This document shows positions 1 through 11,476 of a stretch of DNA of 64,000 nucleotides, piece by piece. Every line of letters starts with the position of its first letter. Position 1 is the first letter of the stretch. A program made the position numbers and the translations under genes. The notes under the pieces are model-generated. The model saw nothing but the letters and a program-made list of their open reading frames with translations, was not told where the DNA came from and did no database searches. The DNA is from Bromus sterilis (Eukaryota > Streptophyta > Magnoliopsida > Poales > Poaceae): NCBI GenBank assembly GCA_950022295.1, contig OX465596.1, positions 125,716,501 to 125,780,500 of the forward strand, in the 5' to 3' direction.

Positions 1-221
1 GTCTCGTGCGGTTTTCGCGACAGTGATCGGGTGAAATCCGGTGTCGCAAAGGTCGAGTGTCAGGGTGGCAAGGGTCGGTCTCCGTCCGATACGAGATAAG
101 AGGGGGAAAAATATTCGTCGATCGATAAATCGGGGATGCAAACACCGCAAACAAATCAGACAATCAAACAATTCACACCGAAAACAAATTTTTTAATTTT
201 CGTGAAATCTGGGCTGTTACA
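1..221 (-). repeat. Element A 3' LTR, U3-side fragment
   Basis: This is the beginning of the 3' LTR on the minus strand (TGTAACAGCCCAG at 221 downward). It matches 4286-4507 with only a few substitutions and one T-run indel. The rest lies left of the window. Confidence 0.85.
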
Positions 222-240
222 ATACAACACCACCAGCAAG

Positions 241-259
241 GGATCTCGTCCCGAGATCC
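241..259 (-). promoter_or_regulatory. Element A hairpin upstream of 3' LTR
   Basis: On the minus strand the sequence reads GGATCTCG, loop GGA, CGAGATCC: a perfect 8-bp stem with a 3-base loop, 20 bases before the LTR. It is the counterpart of the hairpins at 11438-11457, 47519-47537 and 57878-57896. Here it stands in a non-coding element, so protein coding cannot explain its conservation. Confidence 0.75.
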
Positions 260-811
260 AGGACGATCCGGGGGAGAGGGAAAGAGAGAAAAAAAGATTC
301 GACAATCTTCAACACCACCATCAAGGGACTCTGCTCCATGTCGACGTCGAACTTCCGTCGAGAAACTTTCCGCAGAGAGACGACATCGTCGGAAAAACGA
401 AACCGTCAGTGTCAAGAGGAAGAACGACAGCTAAAACCTGGTCAAAGGGATAGTTCTTTTCGACGCAAGTCGTGAAAACACCGGGAAAAAGGAGGGATGG
501 CAATGGATGACCCAGATGATACCCAAAATCGGAGAAGCTAAAGGTACTACAGGAATTCCCAAACCTGAGATCAAAATCGAGACAATACGCTGCAAGCAAG
601 GCATTGTAACGATTCCGATACTCCACACACTCGAGATCCTAGAGGTTTGAAGGGGATAAGACGAGAATATAAAACACTTATGACACTTTTCCTGACCATA
701 GCAAGGGTAAGGAGTAAAAAGAATCCTACTCTCCGATAACTAACTTAGTAACTACAAAATAGTTTTGTCTAGACTCGACTTCGGCCAGAAAAGGGATCCT
801 ACGGTCGGTAA

Positions 812-824
812 GGCTCTGATACCA
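812..824 (-). other. Element A primer binding site (initiator tRNA-Met)
   Basis: The minus strand reads TGGTATCAGAGCC, the usual plant Gypsy primer site complementary to the 3' end of initiator tRNA-Met. It starts four bases after the end of the 5' LTR at 829. Confidence 0.9.
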
Positions 825-1597
825 AGTTGTAAGGCCCGATATGTGGTACTGTTCCAGATCTAGATGTTTCCATCCAGATCCGTGGACGAAGGACATATCG
901 GTCCCACCGCAACGTATGACGGAATAATATGCCCCGGATTTCCAACATGATATCACAACATTGCAGATACAAGGACACAACATCTCGTACAACCGGCATA
1001 CAACTGCGTCAAATACAATACAACAGCGGAAGTTACTTGTCTGGGTACAGACTACAAGCAATTGCCTAGTGGAAAAGAAAAAACATCGATCCCCATAACC
1101 ACACGGGTCCAGGCCCTCCGCCGGGATCCGCCTAACTAGTCGTCGTCGAGTCTCCACGTGAAACGTCGATCACCGTACCTGTTGTCGATCAAGAACCCTG
1201 AAAAGAGTTTGGGGGTAGTATATTGAGTACAGAAGTACTCAGCATCCAACTGTAGTGGTCATGTGACCCAGCAAGAACTTCATCACTCGTCATTCTAGGA
1301 CAACTAGTAGTTTACGGTAAGGAAGGGGTAAGTGGTGAGGTTGCTGCCGCACTACCATTTATGAAGTGGCTAACGATCTAGAGAGTAAGGTAAGAAGCCA
1401 AGCATTCAATGAGGAATCGCCTCCAACAAGTCTTGCTATCAACTACTTACGCAAACATAACACCTATCCTATCCATGTCCTCCTCTTCGCATCCCGACGA
1501 AGATGAGGCAGTCAAGGCACACACACGCGTTGATCAAGTTATATTAAGATTATCTCAATTGTTGTTGTCTATGAACAAGGAGTAGGTCTCAAGTCGT

Positions 1598-1649
1598 CCA
1601 TAACCGTGGACACGGCTTCTCGAAAAGATTTAACCCTGCAGGGATGTAC
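1598..1649 (-). promoter_or_regulatory. LTR palindrome module, element A copy (degenerate)
   Basis: An ordered set of short palindromes: ccgtggacacgg near 1604, cttctcgaaaag at 1616-1627 and ccctgcaggg at 1634-1643. Order and spacing match the modules in D, F, G, H and I. The middle palindrome differs from their ctattcgaatag. Confidence 0.55.
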
Positions 1650-4030
1650 CAACTGCCCATTACAAGGCTCCGCACGCATGCCCATCTCTCTCAGTTGCTA
1701 CCCATCACAGACAACCATTTTATGATTCAGTTCCAAGAGATCCGAAACGACAGGTCCCTCTAACTAACAACGAACAAATCCGGGTGGCCCCCGGTGAGTC
1801 GACATCCAACTCAAAAGACGGCCGCGCTCTCGAATCGGTCTCTATCGTCTGTTGCAGGTTTGGATAGACAGTTAATCACACATGGGAAACTGGGTCCTCA
1901 GCCGGACAAGGTGGGCCAGCAAGGGAACTATGTCCTCACTGGTGCAGGGTGGTTTGTAAACAACTGGCGGCCAACCAGCACACACACGGTTTCAAATGGT
2001 TAATCAGCTTGGGCCACCACTAGAAATGTTTGAAGCTAGGTAGGTAAGAAAAGGGGACCCCATAAAATCCCACACGCGGTTAGGCATGCTCACTCTTAAA
2101 ACCAATACCCGTAACTCGGGTCCTAGGTGACTCGAATGGAACAAAGCGTCGGGGCGGGATAGCCTAGACCTTCCATCCTTAGTCGAATATAGTCAACATT
2201 ATAATAAACATATCATCAACAACAATATAATAATGTGATATCCCAACCCAAGGAGTAAGAGGGTAACATCGTAGCATCCTAAGCATGCATACTAAGCAGG
2301 GGCTGAGCAACGAGCAATAGTAACATAGCAGTACATGGTTTGCTGGGAGGGGACATGGCTGTATCGGTTTGAAAGAGGCTGTAAACATGTGGTAGGATCA
2401 AACATCGAACCTATCCTAGACTAGCATGCAAACCGCTGGTTGAAATAGAATGGATCATAAGTAATGTATAGTCCTTGCCGGTTGATAAGTCGGGTTCCGA
2501 AGGTGTAGTTGATCGCAAGCTCGTAACGTCTCCGAGAGGTACCCGCGGAAGCACATAAGGCCAAACACTAGAAAATGCAATCAACGAGCAAGCATCTATT
2601 ACTACCAAGCAAACACGAGCAAGCATCAACAAGAAGGCAACACGAGATATCGCACCTACCGTCGAGAGCGGTTACTAACAGGTTAAGTGGAGTACTCGTC
2701 ACACACGACGATACCGCACAGTTGGAAAGGTTTAAGTTGTTTAGCTACACAAGGTGAGCAAAGGTTATTAACATGGCGTCTCACTCAAGCATGGCATATC
2801 ACGCAAACATGGCAAGAGGTGAGCACAAAGTAAACTATCTAAGCTAGTCAATTTAAGTGGGGTGAAATCCTAGACATTCCAACTATTGCGAACCCCACGA
2901 TAATTATTGCAATTAGTAATTTTCTGTCCTAAACCATATTTTATATTTGTTATTAGCAAGCAAGAGCAGCATAAACACAATCTACACAAGTTACATATAA
3001 GAAATATTTTAATCAGAGCAACGGTTAAAAAGTTATGGCAATTACAGTTTATAGTGGCAAGCAGTTGTAATTAGCAGGTCAACAACATGTAAACAAAGTC
3101 AAACATGGCAACAAGCAACATTTTATTAAACTATAAGAAAAACTAAGCAACTTTAATGTTTAAAGCGTCGTGATCCGAGCTACCGTTAAAAAGTTATAGC
3201 ACTCGCAAAACTACTACACAATCTGCCAAATAAATAAACTAGAAAAGAAAAAAATAGTTAACAGGCCGAATCTGAAGCTATTGGGCCCAACAGTGCAATA
3301 ACAATAAGAAAAAGAAACAAAAGGCGAGGCGCCCTCACCATGGGCCGAGGACCATCTGGAGCGGGAGAGGCCGGTTGGCGGCCTTGGCTGTGGCGGCCTG
3401 GCGCCTTGGGCCGCGGCGGCTCGCAGGCCGGCCCACTTGCGGGGCAGCGCGTGGTTGTGCCCGATCCGATCCGGATCGGGTCTTCGAGAGGCAGCGGCCT
3501 CCGGCCTGTGGCGGCGCAAGCCGGCGAGGCAAGGAGGCAGGAGGTCCCGGGCGGCGCGCGGGGATGCAGATCCAGGGGCGTCGGAGTAGGGGCGGACGCC
3601 GGCGAGGTCCCGGGTGGCGCGGGAGGGCGGCTCCGGCCCGGATCCGGTGAGGACGCGACGCAGCGACGTCGCATCGGTGGCGGGCGGCGTCGGCTTGTCC
3701 CGGGGCAGAGGTGAGCTCGCCGGAGCTCATGGCGCGGCGGCGGCCGTCCTGCACAGAGGGGAGGAGGCGAGACGTGAGAGGGAGAGGAGAGAAAGGAGAA
3801 GGGTGCGGCTGTGATGCCCACGGGCTGGCGTGCGGGAGGAGAGAGGAGAGGAGGCCAGGCACTGACATGGCACATCCACGGCCCTCCGATCTCGCGATCG
3901 AACGGCTCCAAACGGATCTGAGCTAGGTTTTAGATTTGGAGGTCTAGGGGGCAATTTTTGGGGCAAAGTGGAGGGGGTGGCTGCAATTTTGGACTAGGGA
4001 AACCCTAGAAAGGGATGGGAGTGTGGCGGT

Positions 4031-4040
4031 CTTTATATAG
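4031..4040 (-). promoter_or_regulatory. Element A LTR TATA box
   Basis: The minus strand reads CTATATAAAG at a sensible distance from the LTR start. It sits just upstream of the GC-rich leader, as expected for the U3 promoter of a long LTR. Confidence 0.6.
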
Positions 4041-4507
4041 CCCAGGTGGCTGGCAGTTGGCAAAAACATCCCCGCTTTTTCTCTCGCGCGCGCGGTGTTT
4101 ACGTTTCTGCCGCCGGGGGTCCGCAGTACCTCCGATTCGGGTAAAACTTCGAACTACGCGATCAACGCGTCGAGCCGGAGGCGTTTACCTCGCGCTGGAA
4201 CCGTTCCAAGAACACTTTCCGGCGCGCTATAAAAATATCCCATTTACTTATTAAACGGGGTTTTTCGTTCCGTTGGTTGCGGCTGGTCTCGTGCGGTTTT
4301 TGCGACAGTGATCGGGTGAAACCCGGTGTCGCAAATATCGAGTGTCAGGGTGGCAAGGGTCGGTCTCCGTCCGATACGAGATAAGAGGGGGAAAAATAAT
4401 CGCCGATCGATAAATCGGGGATGCAAACACCGCAAACATATCAGACAATCAAACAATTCACACCGAAAACAATTTTTTTTAATTTTTGTGAAATCTGGGC
4501 TGTTACA

Positions 4508-5928
4508 TTCATCAACAAGTTTTACACAAATTTTGTTCTGTTTTGCAAAACCTTTTTTTCATTCGTTCTTTTCAAAGTTTGTCGAAACATTGTTTTCGTT
4601 TTCTTTTGCATTATGTTTTTATTGGATGCACTTGTTTTTTTGCGATAGATTGTCCAGAGTGCGAAGCAGAGTACTTCCAGTCCTTAGAGTTTGATCACCA
4701 GCAGCCAGGCAAGTCTACCTTTGATCATTTTCCACTTTACCTATGTTTTATTGCATGTAGTACCCCTTTTCTTAGAATGCATAAGTAGAAGTTTACTTTC
4801 ACGCAAACCCAGTAGTTCAATTGTGGTAGGTTTAACTTGTCACCATCGTGTAGGTAATTTTAGTGCTTTGCTTTTGTAGACGTCGATTGGGGAGTGAATT
4901 CACGATGAGGTGAGTGACTTTGTAGTAAATCAGGACCAAGTTAAACTCAATGAACTACCTGGGTGGATTGGTTGGGGGCACCCTGGAGGAACCAGTGGAG
5001 ATGCCTAAGTGACCTGGAGATGGCCAGTAATCACTGTGGAAAGCGACCCAGGCTTAAAGAGATTTTTATCATATTGTCATTGCTAGAAGCTTACGTGTGC
5101 AGCCACAAGCTATTATGGGTTCTGGCTTGGTCGATTAGTAGTAGTGACTCTTGCTAGGTGGTGCTACGAACGTAGTGTTGGTAGGTGGGATGGGCACCGC
5201 CATAGTAAGGGAAACTCTTCTAAAAGACCTCGTCTCGACCTTCCTGTTTCCATACAACGTGTAGTGTGGCAAATACCAATAGAGATGGTCGAGTCTTGTG
5301 GGGAAAAGTGCACAAACCTCTGCAGAGCGTATAAATCTAATCGATTAGCCGAGTCCCAGGTATTGGACAATTTGAGCGTCTAGTAATGGTAATTTTGAGA
5401 AATCTCATCATCTTTAATTAATCTTTTTGGGTATAATTACCATGGGTTGTCTTGTGCTTGTTATTGCTGAAATTATTTTAGGAACACTTATTATATAGGG
5501 GAAAATAAAAATTAGCTTTATGCAAATTGAAACGTAGAAGCTCCACCAGCCAAATGCATGTATTGTAGGATTTCATTTTCTTCACCTTGGTATGACTTGC
5601 CGTACATTCAAAGTACTGACCCTATTTTGGGATGTACGATTGTTGCAGATGACTCTGACGGTGATTAAGCTGCGAATAGGTTATTGTCCTATACTCAAAG
5701 TTTTTGCCGTGGAGTCGGATGGACCACTACTACTACTATCGCTTCCGCAGTTTTGATGGCCTTAAGCCATGCTATTGTAATAAACTTTTCTATTTTGAAC
5801 TCTCCGATGTAATAAAAGACATGTGATTTATTCTGTTATTCATCGATTACTGTGTGTGCCAGCAAGTTGATCCAGGGACTGGCACAGATCACATAGACTT
5901 TGGTCCTATTCAGGATCGGGTCGTTACA
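4508..5928 (+). repeat. Element B 5' LTR, right part
   Basis: Bases 4508-4531 and 5503-5928 match 13120-13567 of the 3' LTR and end in the shared terminus tcgttaca. The 975 bases 4532-5506 are absent from the 3' LTR. A poly(A)-signal-like aataaa lies at 5811-5816. The upstream part of this LTR, including the promoter, is displaced to the left of A. Confidence 0.85.
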
Positions 5929-5931
5929 AGA

Positions 5932-5945
5932 TGGTATCAGAGCCC
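5932..5945 (+). other. Element B primer binding site (initiator tRNA-Met)
   Basis: TGGTATCAGAGCCC begins three bases after the 5' LTR end (5928). It matches the initiator tRNA-Met primer site used by plant Gypsy elements. Confidence 0.92.
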
Positions 5946-6076
5946 ATGCTGACTGTAGGACGTGACCTTCGAAATGGAAAAGCCATAGGACAAAATTTTA
6001 TTTTGCAAACCTTCTACTTTTCGTTGTTCTCGTATCCTTGTCTATTCAAATCTAACTTCTCTTTTTTAAATTATAG

Positions 6077-6780
6077 ATGTCGACTGCCATGACCCGGTTC
6101 ACCCAGCCCGATGATACCATGCCTTTTGGGCGACCCCTGATGAAATCACCAAGTACCTGAACATCGGCCTGCCCAGTTTTACTGGAACCCACAAGACCTC
6201 GACGCCAGAAGATAGATGCTGGACAATCAACGTCCACATTCCAGGACGCACCTTCGGGAAAAAAATCAAGCCTATTGACTTCTTCTTGGAGGCACCAACT
6301 TGGAGTTTGGGCCAGAGCATCGCAGCACACACCTCCCTCGGACGCATCCGTGAGGAATACAAAGAGAATCTCAAGGGAACCACCTTCATGGTGTGCGGAC
6401 GTCGGGATCAGCATGGAGAGATTGTGCACACCGTTGAGGACGACACTATGTCATCCTATATCCAAGACCTGGAGGAGCACATCCGCAGCTTGGAGAAGGT
6501 GATGCACCGTGGCATGAAGACCTCCAGGAAGCTGGCCATCCGCCAAGAGGTGCTGGAGGAGGAACTCAAGGAAACTCGTGAAGGGTACGAGGATGAAATG
6601 AATATGCTACAGAAGAAGCATGAAGAGGTGAAGCTCCTGCTGGAAGAAGCGGAAGAGAAGCTGGACCATGGAGAAAACATCCAGAACGACAACTCTGATG
6701 GAGAATACGTTAGCCAGGATAAGGAATATGAAGGGCCAAATGACGTTGAGATGAGCGAGTCTTCTATCGACTCAAATTAG
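6077..6780 (+). pseudogene. Extra ORF upstream of gag in element B (coiled-coil protein, frameshifted)
   Basis: An ATG at 6077 opens about 12 codons. The frame then shifts by one base between about 6112 and 6118 and stays open to the stop at 6778-6780; the longest intact piece starts at 6286 (164 aa). The N-terminal half contains the phrase DEITKYLNIGLPSF and a PGRTFGKKIKPIDFFLE stretch. The C-terminal half, from about YIQDLEEHIRSLE to EEAEEKLDH, is a strongly charged heptad-like coiled coil with an acidic tail. It has no zinc knuckle, no retroviral gag motif and no enzyme motif. It lies between the PBS and gag on the sense strand, where Tekay elements normally have only a leader. The ATG directly follows a splice-acceptor-like aaattatag, with a branch-like ctaac upstream. 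I do not recognise a function. Confidence 0.65.
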
Positions 6781-7010
6781 TTACAGACCACCATCATAGA
6801 CGATTATCCTTAGGTACTCGAGTAGAGTTTCGATCTATCGTTTTTTATAAGTTACCATGTCGACTTTGTGACATGGAATATCTTAGGTTGCTTGTTTGAA
6901 ACTTGATTTGGGTGAATTGAATTGAAACTTTGCTATCATTTTGCATACGGGTAGTGTTTTCCCCTTAGGCTCTTTTCTCCCTCTATATCTCATCTATTCT
7001 AACGCAACAG
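6781..7010 (+). other. Element B spacer between extra ORF and gag
   Basis: Non-coding, AT-rich stretch ending ctaacgcaacag immediately before the gag ATG. It has branch-point-like ctaac plus an AG acceptor, so a spliced gag message is possible. Nothing else is visible. Confidence 0.4.
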
Positions 7011-8080
7011 ATGCCACCAAGAAGGGACCCTTCCGTAAGTGGATCAGGGAGTGGAATCCCCGGCCTAGAGCAGTTGCTTCAGACCCAAAACCAGTTGATG
7101 CAGCTTCTGAAGCAGAACATGAACACCAACAACAATAACAACGCACCACCACCTCCACCACCACCGCCTCCGGTGGATAGTCTCACCCGTTTCCTGAGAT
7201 TAAACCCACCATTGTTCTCAAGCATCCCAGAGCCGATTGTGGCTGATGATTGGCTTCGTAATATGGGAAGGAAGCTTGCAACCGATGGATGCACTGATGG
7301 GGAGAAAGTGAGGTTCGCCTCGCACCAGCTGGATGGACCTGCAGCCGCATGGTGGGATAACTATACCACCACATACCCCATGGCTAATGTGACTTGGGAT
7401 CAGTTCCAGCAGGCATTCCACACGGCTCATGTTTCAGCTGGAGCTATGAGTCTCAAGAAGAGGGAATTCCGCAAATTACGCCAAGGAGGCCGTTCAGTGG
7501 CAGAATATGTGGAGGAGTTCAATAAGCTGTCTCGTTATGCTCCAGGAGATGTGGCCTCGGATGCCGCTAAACAAGAGATGTTTCTGAGGGACTAAATGAT
7601 GAACTTGGCGTTCAGCTGACGGTGTCAACTTTTAAAAATTATCAAGAGTTGGTGGACAAGGCTATCATTATTGAAGGCAAGCATCAGATAATGGAGAATC
7701 GCAAGAGGAAGTACGGTCAGGGAAAGTTTCACTCTGGAGCTCAGCAGAAGCCCCGTTCCGCACCATTCTCAGGATATGGTGGATCAGGCCACAACAAGTT
7801 TGGAGGACACAACCATCATAACCATGGAGACCATTATCAGCATGGGAACCATGGAAACAATCATGGTGGCCCTAGGAATGGAAATGGAGGAAATGGAGGA
7901 AATGGGAATCAACACCGTCCCAACAATACTGCACCAGTGAGGAAGGATCTGAGTCAGATCACCTGCTTCAAGTGCAACAATAAAGGACACTACTCAATAG
8001 ATTGTCATGAGAACAAGAATGAAAATTCTGGAAACAAGAAGCCAAATCCTTTCGCCAAGGGACAAGTGAATCATGTCAAT
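7011..8080 (+). pseudogene. gag: Element B gag (capsid/nucleocapsid), one frameshift
   Basis: Gag packages the element RNA into virus-like particles. The ATG at 7011 starts MPPRRDPS, followed by an Asn/Pro-rich low-complexity run and then the Retrotrans_gag core (phrases VADDWLRNMGRKL, AAAWWDNY and FNKLSRYAPGD). A one-base loss in the G run near 7588-7592 ends the frame at 7593-7595. The same protein continues in the +2-offset frame through a Gly/His/Asn-rich linker to a CCHC zinc knuckle (CFKCNNKGHYSIDC, 7964-8005). No stop separates gag from protease, as usual for Tekay polyproteins. The gag/pol boundary given here is approximate. Confidence 0.85.
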
Positions 8081-11000
8081 GTGGAGGAAGTCTATGAACA
8101 GCCAGATGCAGTGTTTGGTAAGTTTTTCCTAAACTGTCATCTGGTATTAGTTCTTTTTGATACTGGTGCATCACATTCATTCATATCAAGGGTAGTTGTG
8201 GATAAGTATGGATTTCCTACCAAGACCCTTAGTATGCCCATTATGGTGAGTTCCCCGGGAGCCGAGATGGTGGCAGGCATAGGTTGTCCCCAGTTGAACC
8301 TCACCATTGGCAAGCATGATTTCCCCACAGACCTGATCATCCTGAAGTCACAAGGATTAGATGTCATTCTAGGCATGGATTGGATGTCGAAGTATGAAGG
8401 AAACATTGACTGTGTTAGAAGATCGATTTCTCTCACCACTCCAGAGGGAAAGAGGATAAATTATGTGTCCAAGCACAAGCCTATAAAGGTCCAGGTATAC
8501 TCACTTAATGGGGTTAGCTTGGAGGAAGTGCCGATAGTCAAGGAGTACCCTGATTTATTCCCGGAGGAATTGCCCGGAATGCCACCGGATCGAGACATTG
8601 AGTTCTTGATTGAGTTGTTGCCAGGCACCGGACAAATATCCAAGAGACCGTATAGAATGCCCGCAAACGACCTGGAAGAAATTAAGAATAAGATTGAGGA
8701 GTTGTTGGAGAAAGGGTATATACTTCCGAGTTCATCACCTTGCGGAGCCCCAGTGCTCTTAGTGGCGAAAAAAGATGGAACCCTAAGAATGGTTGTGGAT
8801 TATCGCTCATTGAATGAGGTGACAATCAAGAACAAGTATCCACTACCAATGATCAATGATTTGTTTGATCAACTGGAAGGAGCTAGTGTTTTCTCCAAGA
8901 TCGATCTTCGATCTGGATACAACTAGTTGAAGATTCGAGAACAAGATATACCCAAGACCGCTTTCACCACCAGATATGGACTTTATGAGTATACAGTCAT
9001 GTCTTTTGGTTTGACCAATGCCCCTGCATACTTCATGAGTATGATGAACAAGATATTCATGGAGTTTTGGACAAGTTTGTTGTGGTATCTATAGATGATA
9101 TCTTGATCTACTCCAAAAATGAAGAGGAACATGAACAACATCTGCGCTTAGTTTTGGAGAAGCTCAGAGAACATCAACTCTATGCTAAGTTCAGTAAATG
9201 TGATTTTTGGTTGAAGGAGGTGGGATTTCTTGGGCACGTTGTGTCAGGTGAAGGAATAGCAGTGGACCCTTCCAAGGTTGAAGCAGTCACGGATTGGATT
9301 GCACCCACATCAGTCACTGAAATTTGTAGTTTTCTTGGACTTGCGGGATATTACCGGAGATTCATTGAGAGTTTCTCCAAGATCGCCAAGCCCATGACGG
9401 ATTTGTTGAATAATGAAACCAAGTTCGTGTGGACGGAAGAATGTGAAGCAAGTTTTCAAGAATTGAAGAAAAGGTTGGTTACAACCCCAGTGCTGATTTT
9501 GCCTAATATACACAAGGATTTTCAAGTGTATTGTGATGCCTCTCGTCAAGGACTTGCAGGTGTCCTTATGCAAGACGGAAAGGTCGTAGCTTACACCTCA
9601 CGTCAGCTTCGACCTCATGAAGTGAACTATGCCACACATGATTTGGAGTTAGCAGCCGTAGTGCATGCACTCAAGACCTGGAGAAATTTCCTTGTTGGGA
9701 ATAGTTGTGATGTGTACACTGATCATAAGAGTTTGAAATATATCTTCACACAGAAGGAGCTGAACCTTAGGAAGAGGAGGTGGTTAGATCTCATTAAAGA
9801 TTATGATATGAGATTGCACTATCACCGAGGAAAGTCCAATGTTGTGGCTGATGCTTTGAGCCGGAAGAGTTATGTTAATACTCTCATAGCAGGAGGTTTA
9901 CCTCAAGAATTATGCGATGACCTCAGAGACCTTTGATTGGAGATTGTTCCTCAAGGATTTATCGCCACTCTGGAGATTCAATCCACATTGTTGGAAAAGA
10001 TCCGCGAGGCTCAGAAGACGGACAAAGACATTGCTGAGATAAAGGAAAGAATGGACAAAGGAAAGGCCAAAGGATTTCGTGAGGATGAACATGGAACCTT
10101 ATGGTTTGAAAAACGTATTTACGTGCCCAATAATCCGGATATCAGGAAGCTAATTCTTCAGGAAGCTCATGATTCGCCTTACTCCATACACCTAGGCAAC
10201 ACCAAGATGTATTTGGACTTGAAGGAAAAAATTCTGGTGGACCAGTATGAAGAAGGATATTGCGGAATATGTAGCAGTGTGTGATGTATGTCAGAGAGTG
10301 AAGGCAGAACATCAGAAGCCGGCCGGGTTACTTCAGCCTTTGCCGATACCCGATTGGAAATGGGACAAACTTGGCATGGATTTCATCACTGGATTACCCC
10401 GGACTCGATCAGGATATGATTCTATCTGGGTAGTGGTGGATCGTTTGACTAAGGTAGCTCACTTCATCCCCGTGAAAACCACCTATGCGAGTGCAAAGCT
10501 GGCAAAGATATATATGTCGAGAATCGTATGTCTACATGGAGTCCCGAAGAAGATTGTGTCAGATAGAGGCACTCAGTTCACCTCAAAATTTTGGCACCAG
10601 TTGTATGAAACCTTGGGAACTAGACTGGAATTCAGCACAGATTTTCACCCGCAGACGGATGGGCAGATAGAGAGAGTGAATAAAATTCTGGAACACATGT
10701 TGAGAGCTTGTGCACTAGATTATGGATCCAGTTGGGATGATAATTTACCTTATGCAGAGTTCTCATAAAAGAACAGTTATCAAACTAGTTTGATGATGGC
10801 CCCGTTTGAAGCACTCTATGGAAGAAGGTGTAGAACACCGTTAATGTGGGATGAAGTTTGAGATCTTCAATTGTTTGGACCGGACTTGATTAAAGATTCC
10901 GAAGAGAAGGTCAAGTTGATCCGTGATAGATTTAAAATAGCCCAGTCCAGGAAGAAGAGTTACACTGATGCAAAACGCAAGGAGTTAATATAAGAAGTGG

Positions 11001-11446
11001 GAGATCAAGCATATCTTCGCGTGTTCCCACTTCGTGGGATCAAGAGATTTGGAGTCAAAGGGAAACTAGCACCACGGTTTGTGGGGCCATACAAAATTGT
11101 GGAACGCAAGGGAGAGGTTGCATACAAGTTGGAATTGCCAGAAGCACTGTCTGGAGTTCATGATGTATTTCACGTATCTCAGCTGAAGAAGTGTCATGCA
11201 GAGATGGAAGATATCCCATTGAGAGACACGGTACCCTTGGAACCAATTCAGCTGGGGAGTGACTTGACATACGAAGAGAAGCCGGTTAAAATTCTTGACA
11301 CCAAGGACAGAGTCACTCGTACCAAGGTTATCAAGTTCTACAAGGTTCAGTGGAGTCACCACACTGAGGAAGAAGCCACTTGGGAGCAAGAAGAAGAACT
11401 CAAGCAGGACCACCCGCACCTTTTTGCTAGCCAACCCGAATCTTGA
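8081..11446 (+). pseudogene. pol: Element B pol (protease, RT, RNase H, integrase, chromodomain), multiply broken
   Basis: Domains in order: aspartic protease (DTG at 8159-8167), reverse transcriptase (FSKIDLRSGY, then the catalytic box at 9088-9099 reading SIDD instead of the usual [YF]xDD), RNase H (YCDASRQG to DALSRK), integrase (CDVCQRVKAEHQ zinc region, then the DDE core with VVDRLTK, SDRGTQF and GQIERVN), and a C-terminal chromodomain-like segment (IKFYKVQWSHHTEEEATWE). Breaks: stop TAG 8924-8926, one-base loss near 9065, stop TGA 9934-9936, one-base gain in the A run near 10226-10231, and stops at 10766, 10858 and 10991. The final stop is TGA at 11444-11446, inside the loop of the hairpin. 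The copy cannot make functional enzyme. Confidence 0.88.
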
Positions 11447-11457
11447 GGGCGAGATTC
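11438..11457 (+). promoter_or_regulatory. Element B hairpin upstream of the polypurine tract
   Basis: GAATCTTG, loop AGGG, CGAGATTC forms an 8-bp stem that is perfect apart from one T-G (U-G in RNA) pair. It overlaps the gag-pol stop codon and ends three bases before the purine tract region. It is homologous in position to the hairpins of A, H and I. Confidence 0.65.
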
Positions 11458-11460
11458 ATC

Positions 11461-11476
11461 TTAAGGGGGGTAGGTT
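11461..11476 (+). other. Element B polypurine tract
   Basis: TTAAGGGGGGTAGGTT directly precedes the 3' LTR start TGTAACATCCC. This is the plus-strand DNA primer site of LTR retrotransposons. Confidence 0.85.

Larger units (their letters stand above)
222..828 (-). other. Element A internal domain: no coding capacity
   Basis: This 607-base stretch lies between the primer binding site and the 3' LTR of A. Read on the minus strand it holds the PBS, a leader with stop codons in all frames, a pyrimidine-rich tract near 262-300 (plus-strand purines), and the hairpin at 241-259. The expected purine tract next to the LTR is poor on the minus strand (ggtggtgttg). I find no zinc knuckle, protease, RT or integrase motif. 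Confidence 0.7.
1..4507 (-). mobile_element. Element A: LARD-like non-autonomous LTR retrotransposon, 3' LTR cut by window edge
   Basis: Bases 1-221 recur almost exactly at 4286-4507. Both copies end in ctgttaca on the plus strand, which reads TGTAACAG as an LTR start on the minus strand. The minus-strand order is 5' LTR (4507 to 829), primer binding site, about 0.6 kb of non-coding interior, a hairpin, then the 3' LTR (221 to beyond base 1). No gag, pol or other recognisable coding sequence lies between the LTRs, so A must borrow its proteins. LTRs longer than the interior fit the large retrotransposon derivative (LARD) class, and the 222-828 interior is very short even for that. A interrupts the 5' LTR of B: B sequence resumes at 4508 and the matching uninterrupted site is near 13124. 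The right target-site duplication is probably ttcat (4508-4512); its left partner is off-window. Confidence 0.8.
829..4507 (-). repeat. Element A 5' LTR (3.68 kb)
   Basis: The LTR is bounded by TG/CA termini (minus-strand TGTAACAG at 4507, CTTACA at 829). A TATA-like box lies at 4031-4040 (minus CTATATAAAG), about 470 bases into the LTR. This leaves a leader and U5 of over 3 kb. The GC-rich block 3330-3880 gives long overlapping frames on both strands, but these are composition artefacts. A degenerate copy of the shared palindrome module lies at 1598-1649. Confidence 0.8.

Noticed and set aside
3214..3926. Long overlapping open frames on both strands in the GC-rich part of the A LTR
   Set aside because: They occur in several frames and both strands at once, have Arg/Pro/Ala-rich composition without domains, and sit in the LTR leader. 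GC-rich leaders in the H, I and D LTRs give the same artefact.
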